Source: Piscinibacter sp047600445 (GTDB lineage Bacteria > Pseudomonadota > Gammaproteobacteria > Burkholderiales > Burkholderiaceae_C). From it: a stretch of 64,000 bases of DNA. The number at the start of each line of letters is the position of its first letter. Positions within the stretch are counted from its first letter, which is position 1. The notes beneath the pieces were generated by a model that did not search any database, had not been told where the DNA came from, and worked only from the letters and a program-made list of their open reading frames with translations. A program made the position numbers and the translations under genes. The stretch is taken from the NCBI RefSeq assembly GCF_047600445.1, contig NZ_JASGKT010000002.1, positions 558,001 to 622,000 on the forward strand. The letters are read 5' to 3'. Shown here piece after piece: positions 1-9,596 of the stretch.

Positions 1-706
1 GCGCCTGCTCGAGGTGCTCGGCGACGACATCTCGCAGGACCAGGCCTTCAAGCAGGCCAACGACGTGCTGAAGAACGCCGTGGGCGGCATCGCCGACATC
101 ATCCACATCGACGCGTCGATCAACGTCGACTTCGAGGACGTGAAGACGGTGATGAGCGAGCCCGGCAAGGCGATGATGGGCACCGCGATCGCGACCGGCC
201 CGGACCGCGCCAACAAGGCCGCCGAGGGCGCGGTGGCCTGCCCGCTGCTCGAAGGCATCGACCTCTCGGGCGCGCGCGGCGTGCTGGTGCTGATCGCGGC
301 CAGCCGCGGCAGCCTCAAGCTGTCGGAGAGCAAGAACGCGATGAACACGATCCGCCGCTACGCCGCGGAAGACGCCCACGTGATCTTCGGCGCGGCCTAC
401 GACGACTCGCTGGGCGACCAGCTCCGCGTGACGGTGATCGCCACCGGCCTGTCGCCCGTGAAGCGCCAGCAGGCCGCGCCGATCCAGGTGGTGCACAGCG
501 CGCCGGCGCAGCGCACCGGCACCGACAACATCCCGGTGCTGACCACGCCGGTGCAGAGCACGCCGCCGGCGCACGACTACACCGCGCTGAACACGCCCAG
601 CGTGTGGCGCAACGGCCGCACCGCGGCCGCCAAGGTCGACGCGCTGGCCAGCCACGGCATGGACGAGATCGAGATCCCCGCCTTCCTCAGAAAACAGGCG
701 GATTGA
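1..706 (+). CDS. ftsZ: Cell division GTPase FtsZ (3' part, cut by window start)
   Basis: Tubulin-like GTPase that polymerises at midcell into the Z-ring. The window opens inside the gene; the reading frame begins at base 2 and 234 codons remain. Visible are the second half of the core (NDVLKNAVGGIADIIH, then VMSEPGKAMMG, typical of the FtsZ C-terminal domain), a linker of roughly 80 residues rich in Ala, Pro and Thr, and the tail EIEIPAFLRKQAD, which matches the conserved peptide that contacts FtsA and ZipA. lpxC follows, the usual order at the end of the dcw cell-division/cell-wall cluster, so ftsA and ftsQ are expected just left of the window. Confidence 0.97.
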   Translation, partial: RLLEVLGDDISQDQAFKQANDVLKNAVGGIADIIHIDASINVDFEDVKTVMSEPGKAMMGTAIATGPDRANKAAEGAVACPLLEGIDLSGARGVLVLIAASRGSLKLSESKNAMNTIRRYAAEDAHVIFGAAYDDSLGDQLRVTVIATGLSPVKRQQAAPIQVVHSAPAQRTGTDNIPVLTTPVQSTPPAHDYTALNTPSVWRNGRTAAAKVDALASHGMDEIEIPAFLRKQAD

Positions 707-730
707 TCGACCATCCCCGGAGCGCCTGAC

Positions 731-755
731 GGCGCTCCCCCTCGAAGGGGGCGCC
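731..755. repeat. C-rich/G-rich inverted repeat between ftsZ and lpxC
   Basis: GGCGCTCCCCCT is followed after two bases by its near complement AGGGGGCGCC. The hairpin lies 25 bases after the ftsZ stop. No T-run follows on the plus strand, so it is not a classical intrinsic terminator. It resembles the elements at 23041-23079 and 26172-26186, which share a CCCC(C)-TCGA/CGAG-GGGG(G) core. I read it as a dispersed intergenic repeat. Confidence 0.5.
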
Positions 756-833
756 CCAGCGGCCCGGCGGAGCCGGATCCGCGGCGGTCGCTTGGCCCGA
801 ACGGTGGGGGCGGCGCGTCTTGCCGCGATCGGG

Positions 834-839
834 GACAAT
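834..839 (+). promoter_or_regulatory. Candidate -10 element of lpxC (leaderless type)
   Basis: GACAAT ends 7 bases before the lpxC ATG in an otherwise GC-rich stretch. If used, transcription would start at or next to the start codon. No convincing -35 hexamer sits 16-18 bases upstream, and lpxC may also be read through from ftsZ. Confidence 0.35.
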
Positions 840-846
840 CCCGGCC

Positions 847-1782
847 ATGCTGCAGCAACGCACCCTCAAGTCGATGACGCGCGCCGTCGGCGTGGGCGTG
901 CACGGCGGGCAGCGCGTCGAGCTGACGCTGCGCCCCGCGCCGCCCGACCACGGCATCGTGTTCCGCCGTGTCGACCTGCCGCAGCCGGTGGCGATTGCGC
1001 TGTCGGCCGAGGTGGTCAGCGACACGCGCATGGCCACCACGCTCTCGCCCGGCGGCGACCCGGGCGCGCCCAAGGTCAAGACGGTCGAGCACCTGCTGTC
1101 GGCCTGCGCCGGCCTGGGGCTGGACAACCTCGTCATCGACCTCACCGCCGAGGAGGTGCCCATCCTCGACGGCTCGGCCGCGTCCTTCGTCTACCTGCTG
1201 CAAAGCGCCGGCATCGAATTGCAGGACGCGCCCAAGCGCTTCATCCGCGTCAAGAGGCCGGTGGAACTGCGCGAAGGCGAGGGCGCGCGGCTGATGTGGG
1301 CGCGGCTCGAGCCCTTCGAGGGCTACAAGCTGAGCTTCGAGATCGAGTTCCACCACCCGGCGGTCGACCAGACCGGCCAGCGCGTCACCTTCGACATGGG
1401 CTCGGGCAACTACAAGCGCGAGATCGCGCGCGCCCGCACCTTCGGCTTCAGCAAGGACGTCGACATGATGCGCGCCCGCGGCCTGGGCCTGGGCGGCAGC
1501 ATGGACAACGTGATCGTGGTCGACGAATCGAAGGTGCTCAATGCCGAGGGGCTGCGCTACGACGACGAGTTCGTCAAGCACAAGATCCTCGACGCGATCG
1601 GCGACATGGCGATGGCCGGCCGCCCGCTGCTGGCCGCCTACAGCGCCTTCAAGTCGGGCCATGCGCTGAACAACAAGCTGCTGCGCAAGCTGATGGCCGA
1701 CCCCGAGGCCTACGACATCGTCACGATCGACGACCCCTCCCGCCTGCCGCGCGGATTGTCCGAGCTCGCGCCGGCCTGGTAA
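847..1782 (+). CDS. lpxC: UDP-3-O-acyl-N-acetylglucosamine deacetylase LpxC
   Basis: Zinc-dependent cytoplasmic deacetylase that carries out the committed step of lipid A synthesis. 311 residues, normal length. The N-terminus MLQQRTLKSMTRAVGVGVH fixes the ATG at 847; an in-frame upstream start at 820 would add nine unrelated residues. Family motifs are present: VEHLLSACAGLGLDNL (zinc-ligand His of VEHL), the ILDGSAASFVYLL segment, and DEFVKHKILDAIGDM, whose His and Asp complete the metal site. It follows ftsZ with 140 bases between, including a G/C hairpin. No clear Shine-Dalgarno sequence is visible, but a GACAAT hexamer lies 7 bases upstream, so a leaderless transcript is possible. Confidence 0.97.
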   Translation: MLQQRTLKSMTRAVGVGVHGGQRVELTLRPAPPDHGIVFRRVDLPQPVAIALSAEVVSDTRMATTLSPGGDPGAPKVKTVEHLLSACAGLGLDNLVIDLTAEEVPILDGSAASFVYLLQSAGIELQDAPKRFIRVKRPVELREGEGARLMWARLEPFEGYKLSFEIEFHHPAVDQTGQRVTFDMGSGNYKREIARARTFGFSKDVDMMRARGLGLGGSMDNVIVVDESKVLNAEGLRYDDEFVKHKILDAIGDMAMAGRPLLAAYSAFKSGHALNNKLLRKLMADPEAYDIVTIDDPSRLPRGLSELAPAW

Positions 1783-1795
1783 GGGAAGGGCCGGC

Positions 1796-1981
1796 ATGCT
1801 GATCTTCCGCTGGATCGTCCTGCTGCTGCTCGTCGCCGGGCTGCTGTGCTTCGCGATGTACATCGGCACGCGCGATGTCGCGTGGCGGCGGCGCGGCCTG
1901 GTGATCGTCAAGTGGACGGTGATCGCGGCGCTCGGCTTCTTCGCCGTGCTGCTGCTCGAACGCATGGCGATGGTGCTGTGA
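1796..1981 (+). CDS. Small two-helix membrane protein, unknown function
   Basis: 61 residues beginning MLIFRWIVLLLLVAGLL. Two hydrophobic helices (about residues 3-22 and 38-55) flank a short charged loop with TRDVAWRRR. A purine-rich GGGAAGGG lies 5-11 bases before the ATG. The stop codon overlaps the start of the next gene (ATGA), so the two are almost certainly translated together. I do not recognise a named family. The first six residues are identical to those of the next gene. Confidence 0.7.
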   Translation: MLIFRWIVLLLLVAGLLCFAMYIGTRDVAWRRRGLVIVKWTVIAALGFFAVLLLERMAMVL

Positions 1982-2199
1982 TGCTGATCTTTCGCTGGGT
2001 CATGGGCGTGCTGGCCGGCATCTTCGCCACCGGCTGGGCCTTCACCTTCCTGATGTACGTGCTGCGCGACGACGACCGCTTCGCCGAGCTCGGCAAGCGG
2101 CTGCGCCACTTCACCATCCTGATCGCGCTGTTCTGGTTCAACTTCGAGATCTGGGGCCGCGTGATCTGGACCATCGTCACCTGGAACTCGCCGGGTTGA
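1981..2199 (+). CDS. Small membrane protein, partner of the preceding gene
   Basis: 72 residues starting MLIFRWVMGVLAGIFATGW. It has two hydrophobic segments (about 4-27 and 45-66) around a charged loop RDDDRFAELGKRLRHF. Start and stop of neighbouring genes overlap by one base. The 3' end overlaps the tail of the convergent esterase gene by 23 bases. Function is unknown. The shared MLIFRW start and layout suggest the two small genes are either a duplicated pair or subunits of one complex; the loops and second helices differ. Confidence 0.7.
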   Translation: MLIFRWVMGVLAGIFATGWAFTFLMYVLRDDDRFAELGKRLRHFTILIALFWFNFEIWGRVIWTIVTWNSPG

Positions 2200-2776
2200 C
2201 CAGGCCGAGGAAGGCGACGATCGCCGCGAGGTGATCCTCGAAGTCCGACAGCGCGTGGTCGCCGCCGGCGAGCAGCTCGATGCGGCAGCCGGCGTAGCGC
2301 GCGGCCATCTCGCGCCAGTCCAGCACCTCGTCGCCACGGGCGATCACCGCGAAGTAGCGTTCGGGCCGTGTGATCGCCGCCGGCGCCAGCGCGCGCAGCT
2401 CGTCGACGAACTCGGGGCGGAAGAAGAAGCGCTCCTCGGGCGCGTGCCAGGCGGTCTGCTCGCCGATGTGCTTCGCCAGGTCGCGCGCCGGATCCACCGC
2501 CGGGTTGAGCAGCACCGCCGGGCAGCCCAGCCGCTCGGCCAGCGCGGTGGCGTAGAAGCCGCCCAGCGAGCTGCCGACCAGCGCCATGCGCTCGCGCGGC
2601 CAGCCGGCGCTGCCGTGCAGAAGCAGCGCCATCGCCTCGCGCGGCGAGGGCGGCAGTTGCGGGCACCACCAGTGCACGTCGGGCCGGTGCTCATGCACCC
2701 ACGCGGCCATGCGCCGCGCCTTGGCCGATTGCGGCGAGGAGCGAAAGCCGTGCAGGTACAGCAGGTGCGTCGTCAT
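2177..2776 (-). CDS. YqiA-like alpha/beta-hydrolase esterase
   Basis: 199-residue short alpha/beta hydrolase of the YqiA/UPF0227 type, predicted cytoplasmic esterase. MTTHLLYLHGFRSSPQS gives the oxyanion-region HGFRSS typical of the family. GSSLGGFYA is the GxSxGG nucleophile elbow with the catalytic Ser. GDEVLDW supplies the likely acid and GGDHALSDF the catalytic His near the C-terminus. I chose the ATG at 2776 because the HGF motif then sits at the normal distance from the N-terminus; 17 further upstream codons carry no motif. Natural substrate unknown. It is divergent from the phosphofructokinase gene. Confidence 0.85.
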   Translation of the reverse strand: MTTHLLYLHGFRSSPQSAKARRMAAWVHEHRPDVHWWCPQLPPSPREAMALLLHGSAGWPRERMALVGSSLGGFYATALAERLGCPAVLLNPAVDPARDLAKHIGEQTAWHAPEERFFFRPEFVDELRALAPAAITRPERYFAVIARGDEVLDWREMAARYAGCRIELLAGGDHALSDFEDHLAAIVAFLGLVNPASSR

Positions 2777-2829
2777 GCCCCGCAGTCTGCCGCATACACT
2801 GCCCGCGCACGACAACGAGGAGAGCAACG

Positions 2830-3891
<1,062 letters not shown>

Positions 3892-5127
3892 ACGTCGCCG
3901 CGCGCCGCGGCGGCGCCGGGGCGCAGCGCGGCCCAGATCGCCAGCGCGGCCAGCGCCGAGAACAGCAGCGCCACGGCCCAGCGCCAGCGCGGGCTGCTGC
4001 CGTGCCAGGACTGGGTGGGCGTCGCTCGCGGCGCCTGCTCGGGCACGGCCGGCGGCGCGCTCGCCTCGGTCGCCTCCGCGCGCGGCGGCGCCTGGCGTTC
4101 GAGCAGGCCCATCGCGGCGAGGAAGTCGTCCATCGTTCGCGGCCGCGAGGCCGGGTCGGGCGACAGCGCGCGGTCGATCGCCACCAGCATCGCGGCGCTC
4201 CAGCGCTCGCCGGCGAAGCGCGCCAGCGAGGGCCGCGCCAGCGCCGAGCGCCAGTCGTGCGCCGGCGGCGGCAACTCGCCGGCGATCGCCAGGTGCGCGA
4301 TCGTCGCCAGGCCGTACACGTCGGTCCAGGGGCCCAGCGCCCGGGCGCGCTGTATCGGGTCGAGCAACTGCTCGGGCGCGAGCGAGGGGTCGGTGGCGTC
4401 GATCAGCCCCGGCAGCGAGGCGGCCAGCGCCCAGCGCGCCGATTCCGGCGCGCCGAGCACGACGCGGCCGTCGGCGCGGCGGCGCACGCGTACGGCCGAC
4501 ACCGCGCCGTGCACCATGCCGCCGCGGTGCAGCCGCCCCAGCGCCCGGCCGAGCGAGACCAGCCAGCGGCGCACATCGTCGGGCTCGGCCTCGCGGCCGG
4601 CGCGGTACTCGTCGGCCAGCGTGGGGCCGTCGTGCCAGGGCATCTGCAGATAGGCGGTGCCGTGCTCGACGAGCAGGCGCTGTACCACCGCGAGCGCGTC
4701 GTCGCGGCGCAGCGAGAAGCGGTCGGCGTCGAGCTGGAAGGCGCGCCGGCCGACGTCGAAGACCGCGGCGGCGCCGGAGCGAACGCTCACCTGCAGGCCG
4801 CGCCGCTCGGCCAGCCCGGCCGGCAGGTATTCCAGCAGGCGGCAGGGCGCGCCGTCGCCGTCCGCGCGGGCCAGGTACTCGAAGCCCAGCGGCGACGCGG
4901 CGATGCAGGCTTCGATCCGCAGGTCGGCGATGCGCACGCCGGGTGCGAGCGCACCCTGATGAATCATTCTCGGAGTCTCCCGCGACAGCCGGGTGCGCGC
5001 GCCGCGCGGGCACCCTCGTCATCGGTGATGCTGGGCGTGCGGGGGCGGCGAGGCACCCCCTTGTTCGCCGCGTTCGTGCACGATGCACGCCGGCGTCGCG
5101 GCGCGCCGACGCGCGCGCCGCGCCTTC

Positions 5128-6516
5128 TCAGCCCGCGCGCGCGGCCAGGGCCGCGAGCAGCTTCGCGTGGATGCCGCCGAAGCCGCCGTTGCTCATGCAC
5201 AGCACGTGGTCGCCCGGCCGCGCCGCGGCGACGATGCGCTCGACGAGCGGGTCGATGGCGTCGCACACCACGGCCTGCGCGCCCATCGGCGCCAGCGCCT
5301 CCTTCGCGTCCCAGCCCAGGCCGCCGCCGTGGCAGAAGGCGAGGTCGGCCTCTTCCAGCGACCACGGCAGTTGCGCCTTCATCGTGCCGAGCTTCATCGT
5401 GTTGGAGCGCGGCTCGAAGGCGGCGAGGATGCGCTCGTTGCCGACCTTGCGGCGCAGCCCGTTGACGGTGGTGCGCATCGCGGTCGGGTGGTGCGCGAAG
5501 TCGTCGTAGACCTTGACGCCGCCGGCCTCGCCGCGCAGTTCCAGGCGCCGCCGCACGTTCTCGAAGCCCGCCAGCGCGCGCGCCGACACCTCGGGCGCCA
5601 CGCCGGCGTGCTCGGCCGCGGCGATCGCCGCCAGCGCGTTGAGCTGGTTGTGCTCGCCGAGCAACCCCCACTCGACGCGCGCCACCTTCAGGCTGCCGCG
5701 CAGCACGTCGAAGGCGTGCGGCTCGCCGCGCGCGCGCAGCGCGCCGGGCTCCTCGCGGCGCGCGCCGAAGCGCAGCACCTCGCTCCAGCAGCCCATCGCC
5801 AGCACGCGCTGCAGGCTGTCCTCGCGCGCGTTGACCACCAGCCGGCCGCGGCCCGGCACGGTGCGCACCAGGTGGTGGAACTGGCGCTCGATCGCCGCGA
5901 GGTCGTCGAAGATGTCGGCGTGGTCGAACTCGAGGTTGTTGAGGATCGCGGTGCGCGGCCGGTAGTGCACGAACTTGCTGCGCTTGTCGAAGAAGGCGGT
6001 GTCGTACTCGTCGGCCTCGATCACGAAGGGCGCGCCCCAGCCACCGCCCGCGGCGGCTGTCACGCTCCCGAGCCGTGCGGAGACGCCGAAGTTCAGCGGC
6101 ACGCCGCCGACCAGGAAACCGGGCTGCAGCCCGGCGTGCTCGAGGATCCAGGCCAGCATCGAGGTGGTGGTGGTCTTGCCGTGCGTGCCGGCCACCGCCA
6201 GCACGTGGCGGCCCTGCAGCACGTGGTCGGCCAGCCACTGCGGGCCGCTGGTGTAGGGCGCTCCCGCGTCGAGGATCGCCTCCATCAGCGCATTGCCGCG
6301 CGTCACCACGTTGCCGACCACGAACAGGTCGGGCTTCAACTCGATCTGCTTCGCGTCCCAGCCTTCGATCAGCTCGATGCCGAGCGAGCGCAGCTGGTCG
6401 CTCATCGGCGGGTAGACGTTCGCGTCGCAGCCGGTGACGCGGTGGCCGGCCTCGCGCGCCAGCGCCGCCAGGCCACCCATGAAGGTGCCGCAGATGCCGA
6501 GGATGTGGATGTGCAT
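5128..6516 (-). CDS. mpl: UDP-N-acetylmuramate:L-Ala-gamma-D-Glu-meso-Dap ligase Mpl
   Basis: Cytoplasmic murein-recycling ligase that joins recovered tripeptide to UDP-MurNAc. 462 residues, full length. MHIHILGICGTFMGGLAALA is the N-terminal Rossmann segment of the Mur/Mpl family. AGTHGKTTTTSMLAWIL is the ATP-binding P-loop, EADEYDTAFFDKRSKF the Mpl-type central motif and NNLEFDHADIF the metal/ATP site. YDDFAHHPTAM begins the C-terminal domain. The gene lies 4 bases after hemL on the same strand, so the two are probably co-transcribed, although they belong to different pathways. Confidence 0.96.
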   Translation of the reverse strand: MHIHILGICGTFMGGLAALAREAGHRVTGCDANVYPPMSDQLRSLGIELIEGWDAKQIELKPDLFVVGNVVTRGNALMEAILDAGAPYTSGPQWLADHVLQGRHVLAVAGTHGKTTTTSMLAWILEHAGLQPGFLVGGVPLNFGVSARLGSVTAAAGGGWGAPFVIEADEYDTAFFDKRSKFVHYRPRTAILNNLEFDHADIFDDLAAIERQFHHLVRTVPGRGRLVVNAREDSLQRVLAMGCWSEVLRFGARREEPGALRARGEPHAFDVLRGSLKVARVEWGLLGEHNQLNALAAIAAAEHAGVAPEVSARALAGFENVRRRLELRGEAGGVKVYDDFAHHPTAMRTTVNGLRRKVGNERILAAFEPRSNTMKLGTMKAQLPWSLEEADLAFCHGGGLGWDAKEALAPMGAQAVVCDAIDPLVERIVAAARPGDHVLCMSNGGFGGIHAKLLAALAARAG

Positions 6517-6520
6517 GGTG

Positions 6521-7822
6521 TCAGTGCCGCAGCGCGCGGCGCGCGGCTTCGATGGTCGCGGCGATGTCGTCGTCGCCGTGGGCCGCGCTCATGAAGCTCG
6601 CCTCGTACAGCGCGGGCGCGAAGTACACGCCCGCCTCCAGCATGGCGTGGAAGAAGGCGTTGAAGCGCTCCTTGTCGGTCGCCAGCACGGCCGGATAGTT
6701 CTGCGGCAGGCTCTCGGCGAAGAAGAAGCCGAACATGCCGCCTTCGCAGTCGCCCGTCATCGCCACGTCGGCCTCGCGCGCCGCGGCCAGCAGGCCGTCG
6801 AGCAGCGCCCTGGTCTTCGCCGCCAGCGCGTCGTGGAAGCCCGGCTTGCGGATCTCGCGCAGCGTGGCCAGCCCGCAGGCGGTGGCCACCGGGTTGCCCG
6901 ACAGCGTGCCGGCCTGGTAGACCGGCCCGAGCGGCGCGAGCTGCTCCATCACCGCGCGCCTGCCGCCGAAGGCCGCCAGCGGCATGCCGCCGCCGATCAC
7001 CTTGCCGAACACGCTCAGGTCCGGCGCGAAGCCCGGGATCGCCTTGGCGTACAGGCTCTGCGCGCTGCCCAGCGCGACGCGGAACCCGGTCATCACCTCG
7101 TCGAACACCAGCAGCGCGCCGTGTCGCGTGCACAGCTCGCGCAGCCGGGTGACGAAGGGCACGCTGGCGCGCACGAAGTTCATGTTGCCGGCGATCGGCT
7201 CGAGCATCACGCAGGCGATCTGCGGCCCGTGCAGCGCGAAGGCCTCCTCGATCTGCGCCAGGTTGTTGTACTCCAGCACCAGCGTGTGCTGCACCACCTC
7301 GGCCGGCACGCCGGCGCTGGTGGGGTGGCCGAAGGTCGCCAGGCCCGAGCCGGCCTTGACCAGCAGCGCGTCGGCATGGCCGTGGTAGCAGCCCTCGAAC
7401 TTGACGATCCTGCTGCGCCCGGTGGCGCCGCGCGCCAGGCGCAGCGCGCTCATCGCCGCCTCGGTGCCCGAGCTGACGAGGCGGATCTGCTCCATGCTGG
7501 GCACCAGCGACAGGATCTCCTCGGCCAGTTCGATCTCGCGCTCGGTCGGCGCGCCGAACGACAGGCCGTCGGCCACCGCCTTGCGCACCGCCTCCAGCAC
7601 CGCCGGGTGGCCGTGGCCGAGGATCATCGGGCCCCAGGAGCCGATGTAGTCGATGTAGCGCCTGCCCTCGGCGTCGAACATGTAGGGGCCTTGCGCGCGC
7701 GCGATGAAGCGCGGCGTGCCGCCCACGGCGCGGAAGGCGCGCACCGGCGAGTTGACGCCGCCGGGGATGACACGCTGGGCGCGCTCGAACAGCCCGGCGT
7801 TGCTTTGGGGATCAGTGGACAT
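6521..7822 (-). CDS. hemL: Glutamate-1-semialdehyde 2,1-aminomutase HemL
   Basis: PLP enzyme that converts glutamate-1-semialdehyde to 5-aminolevulinate in the C5 route to haem. 433 residues. PGGVNSPVRAF near the N-terminus, SSGTEAAMSALRLARG for cofactor phosphate binding, FDEVMTGFR with the PLP-ring Asp, and FGKVIGGGMPLAAFGG with the Schiff-base Lys274 are all intact. The start overlaps the end of thiD by 11 bases, and mpl follows after 4 bases, giving a thiD-hemL-mpl transcription unit. Haem made here would also feed the oxidase locus at 35-44 kb. Confidence 0.97.
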   Translation of the reverse strand: MSTDPQSNAGLFERAQRVIPGGVNSPVRAFRAVGGTPRFIARAQGPYMFDAEGRRYIDYIGSWGPMILGHGHPAVLEAVRKAVADGLSFGAPTEREIELAEEILSLVPSMEQIRLVSSGTEAAMSALRLARGATGRSRIVKFEGCYHGHADALLVKAGSGLATFGHPTSAGVPAEVVQHTLVLEYNNLAQIEEAFALHGPQIACVMLEPIAGNMNFVRASVPFVTRLRELCTRHGALLVFDEVMTGFRVALGSAQSLYAKAIPGFAPDLSVFGKVIGGGMPLAAFGGRRAVMEQLAPLGPVYQAGTLSGNPVATACGLATLREIRKPGFHDALAAKTRALLDGLLAAAREADVAMTGDCEGGMFGFFFAESLPQNYPAVLATDKERFNAFFHAMLEAGVYFAPALYEASFMSAAHGDDDIAATIEAARRALRH

Positions 7823-8768
7823 GGCGCGGGCCCTTGGGGCTCTGGTTGTCGTTGCCGGCGTCTTCGGCCGGCGGTTCGCCTTCCTCGCCCTCCTCGGGGC
7901 CCGGCAGGGCCCAGAAGAAGCGGTCGGGCACCACGTTGCCCATGCCGGGGCGGAAGCCCGCGTCGAGCGACTGGTCGAGGAAGGTCAGCGCCTCGCCGAC
8001 CGCCGCGTGCAGCTCGGCGCCCGAGGCCAGCAGCGCGGCCAGCGCGGCGGCCAGCGTGTCGCCCGCGCCGACGAAGGCGACCTCGAAGCGCTCGAACTTC
8101 TCGCCGGTGATCGCGCCCTGCGCCGAGGCCAGCACGTTGTCGAGGAACTGGTCGGCGCCGGCCTTGCCCGCCGGCAGCACCACGCTGGTGACCAGCACGT
8201 AGCTCGCGCCGTGCCCGGCCGCCGCCACCGCCAGCTCGCGCGGCGAGGCCGGGCGTTCGTTTTCCCACTCGGGCAGCAGGAAGTCGGTGAGCGCCTGGTG
8301 GCTGCCCACCAGCACCTCGGTCTGCGGCAGCACCAGCTCGCGGAAGGCGTCGAGGTAGGCCTGCTGCGCGTCTTCCTCCAGCCACGACAGGCCGGGCAGG
8401 TAGGCCACCAGCGGCACGTCGGGGTAGTCGGAGAGGATCTCGGCGACCGCGCTGACGCCCTCGGCCGAGCCGAGGAAGCCGACCTTCCAGCCCGAGATGG
8501 TCACGTCTTCCAGGATGCTGCGCGCCTGCTCGGCCACCACGTCGGCGTCGATCACGTGCTGGTCGAAGACCTCGGCGGTGTCGCGCATCACGATGGTGGT
8601 GACCACCGGCAGCGCGTGGGCGCCCATCGCGGCGATGGTGGCCACGTCGCCGGCCAGGCCGCCGGCGCCGCTGGGGTCACTGGCGTTGAAGCTCATCACG
8701 CAGGCCGGCGGCGGCTGCTCCTGCGGCGTTTCGCCGCCGGCGGTGTCGGGGGAGGTGTCTGGGCTCAT
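7812..8768 (-). CDS. thiD: Hydroxymethylpyrimidine/phosphomethylpyrimidine kinase ThiD
   Basis: Ribokinase-fold enzyme that phosphorylates HMP and HMP-P for thiamine synthesis. 318 residues, somewhat longer than the usual ~270. The extra length is a Pro/Thr/Glu-rich N-terminus before CVMSFNASDPSGAGG and an acidic C-terminal tail. SDPSGAGGLAGD is the substrate-binding start of the family, and VAFVGAGDTLAAALAALL carries the GAGD catalytic motif near the C-terminus. The first 24 residues look dispensable, so an internal start near the family motif cannot be excluded. First gene of the minus-strand thiD-hemL-mpl group. Confidence 0.9.
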   Translation of the reverse strand: MSPDTSPDTAGGETPQEQPPPACVMSFNASDPSGAGGLAGDVATIAAMGAHALPVVTTIVMRDTAEVFDQHVIDADVVAEQARSILEDVTISGWKVGFLGSAEGVSAVAEILSDYPDVPLVAYLPGLSWLEEDAQQAYLDAFRELVLPQTEVLVGSHQALTDFLLPEWENERPASPRELAVAAAGHGASYVLVTSVVLPAGKAGADQFLDNVLASAQGAITGEKFERFEVAFVGAGDTLAAALAALLASGAELHAAVGEALTFLDQSLDAGFRPGMGNVVPDRFFWALPGPEEGEEGEPPAEDAGNDNQSPKGPRHVH

Positions 8769-8862
8769 GGCGGGGGTCTGCGTGCGCCGGAATCGGCTCG
8801 GAAAGGGCTTCGGCGAACTTACAGACGAACGTGAAGAAAGTTGCGTATGTGCCTACGCGGCC

Positions 8863-8893
8863 TTGATTTTTTGTCAAATCGCGTGGCTACAAT
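8863..8893 (+). promoter_or_regulatory. Candidate promoter of the rubredoxin-pil-chp operon
   Basis: An AT-rich patch, rare in this window, carries TTGATT (8863-8868) and a near-consensus TACAAT (8888-8893) separated by 19 bases. TTGTCA at 8871 is closer to consensus but leaves only 11 bases to the -10. It lies in the 163-base divergent gap between thiD and the rubredoxin gene. Confidence 0.5.
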
Positions 8894-8931
8894 CCGGTTC
8901 CATTGCATTGTAGTGAAGGCGAAGGCGCGTC

Positions 8932-9105
8932 GTGAGCGAACCCCGAACCTGGATGTGCCTCATCTGCGGATGGATCTATGACGAGGCGGCCGGGGATCCG
9001 GAGCACGGCATCGCGCCGGGCACGCCGTGGGAACAGGTGCCTATGAACTGGACCTGCCCGGAGTGCGGCGCGCGCAAGGAAGACTTCGAGATGGTGCAGG
9101 TCTGA
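8932..9105 (+). CDS. Rubredoxin
   Basis: 57-residue iron protein with a single Fe(Cys)4 centre for one-electron transfer. The GTG start gives MSEPRTWMCLICGWIYDEAA; the iron ligands are the pairs CLIC-G and CPEC-G (CxxCG twice), with the usual DPEHGIAPGTPW loop between. It is the first gene of the plus-strand cluster, 64 bases before pilG. A rubredoxin beside the twitching chemosensory genes is, as far as I recall, a recurrent Burkholderiales arrangement; no functional link to pili is evident from sequence. Its redox partner is not in the window. Confidence 0.93.
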   Translation: MSEPRTWMCLICGWIYDEAAGDPEHGIAPGTPWEQVPMNWTCPECGARKEDFEMVQV

Positions 9106-9169
9106 CGCCGCCGCCGGCCCGACGAAGGCCGCGTCGCGTGTCCGCTCTTGTCGACGAGGAGAACGCTCG

Positions 9170-9568
9170 GTGAGCAATCAAGCCCCCGCCGCTGGCGCAG
9201 GCATCAAGGTGCTGGTCATCGACGACAGCAACACCATCCGCCGCAGCGCGGAGATCTTCCTGAAGCAGGGCGGGCACGAGGTGCTGCTCGCCGAGGACGG
9301 CTTCGACGCGCTGTCCAAGGTCAACGACCACGACCCCGACCTGATCTTCTGCGACATCCTGATGCCGCGCCTGGACGGCTACCAGACCTGCGCGATCATC
9401 AAGCGCAACGCGCGCTTCGCCTCGGTGCCGGTGATCATGCTGTCGTCCAAGGACGGCCTGTTCGACAAGGCGCGCGGCCGGATGGTCGGATCGGAAGACT
9501 ATCTCACCAAACCGTTCACGAAAGATCAGCTCCTGCAGGCGGTGGCGCAACACCGCCGTGGCGCATGA
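9170..9568 (+). CDS. pilG: Twitching motility response regulator PilG
   Basis: Single-domain CheY-like receiver, 132 residues. IKVLVIDDSNTIRRSAE carries the acidic pocket and IFCDILMPRLDG the phospho-acceptor Asp62. VIMLSSKDG and DYLTKPF give the conserved Thr/Ser and Lys. The GTG start at 9170 is preceded by GAGGAG at the right distance. In the Pil-Chp system of type IV pilus bacteria, PilG takes phosphate from ChpA and promotes pilus extension. The RARGRMVGSEDYLTKPF segment is typical of PilG rather than PilH. First receiver of the pilGHIJ-chpA operon. Confidence 0.92.
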   Translation: MSNQAPAAGAGIKVLVIDDSNTIRRSAEIFLKQGGHEVLLAEDGFDALSKVNDHDPDLIFCDILMPRLDGYQTCAIIKRNARFASVPVIMLSSKDGLFDKARGRMVGSEDYLTKPFTKDQLLQAVAQHRRGA

Positions 9569-9596
9569 TCCATTTTTGTCACGAACTGGAATTCCC

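Noticed and set aside
8871..8893. TTGTCA as -35 of the rubredoxin promoter
   Set aside because: Only 11 bases separate it from TACAAT, too short for sigma-70; TTGATT at 8863 was preferred.
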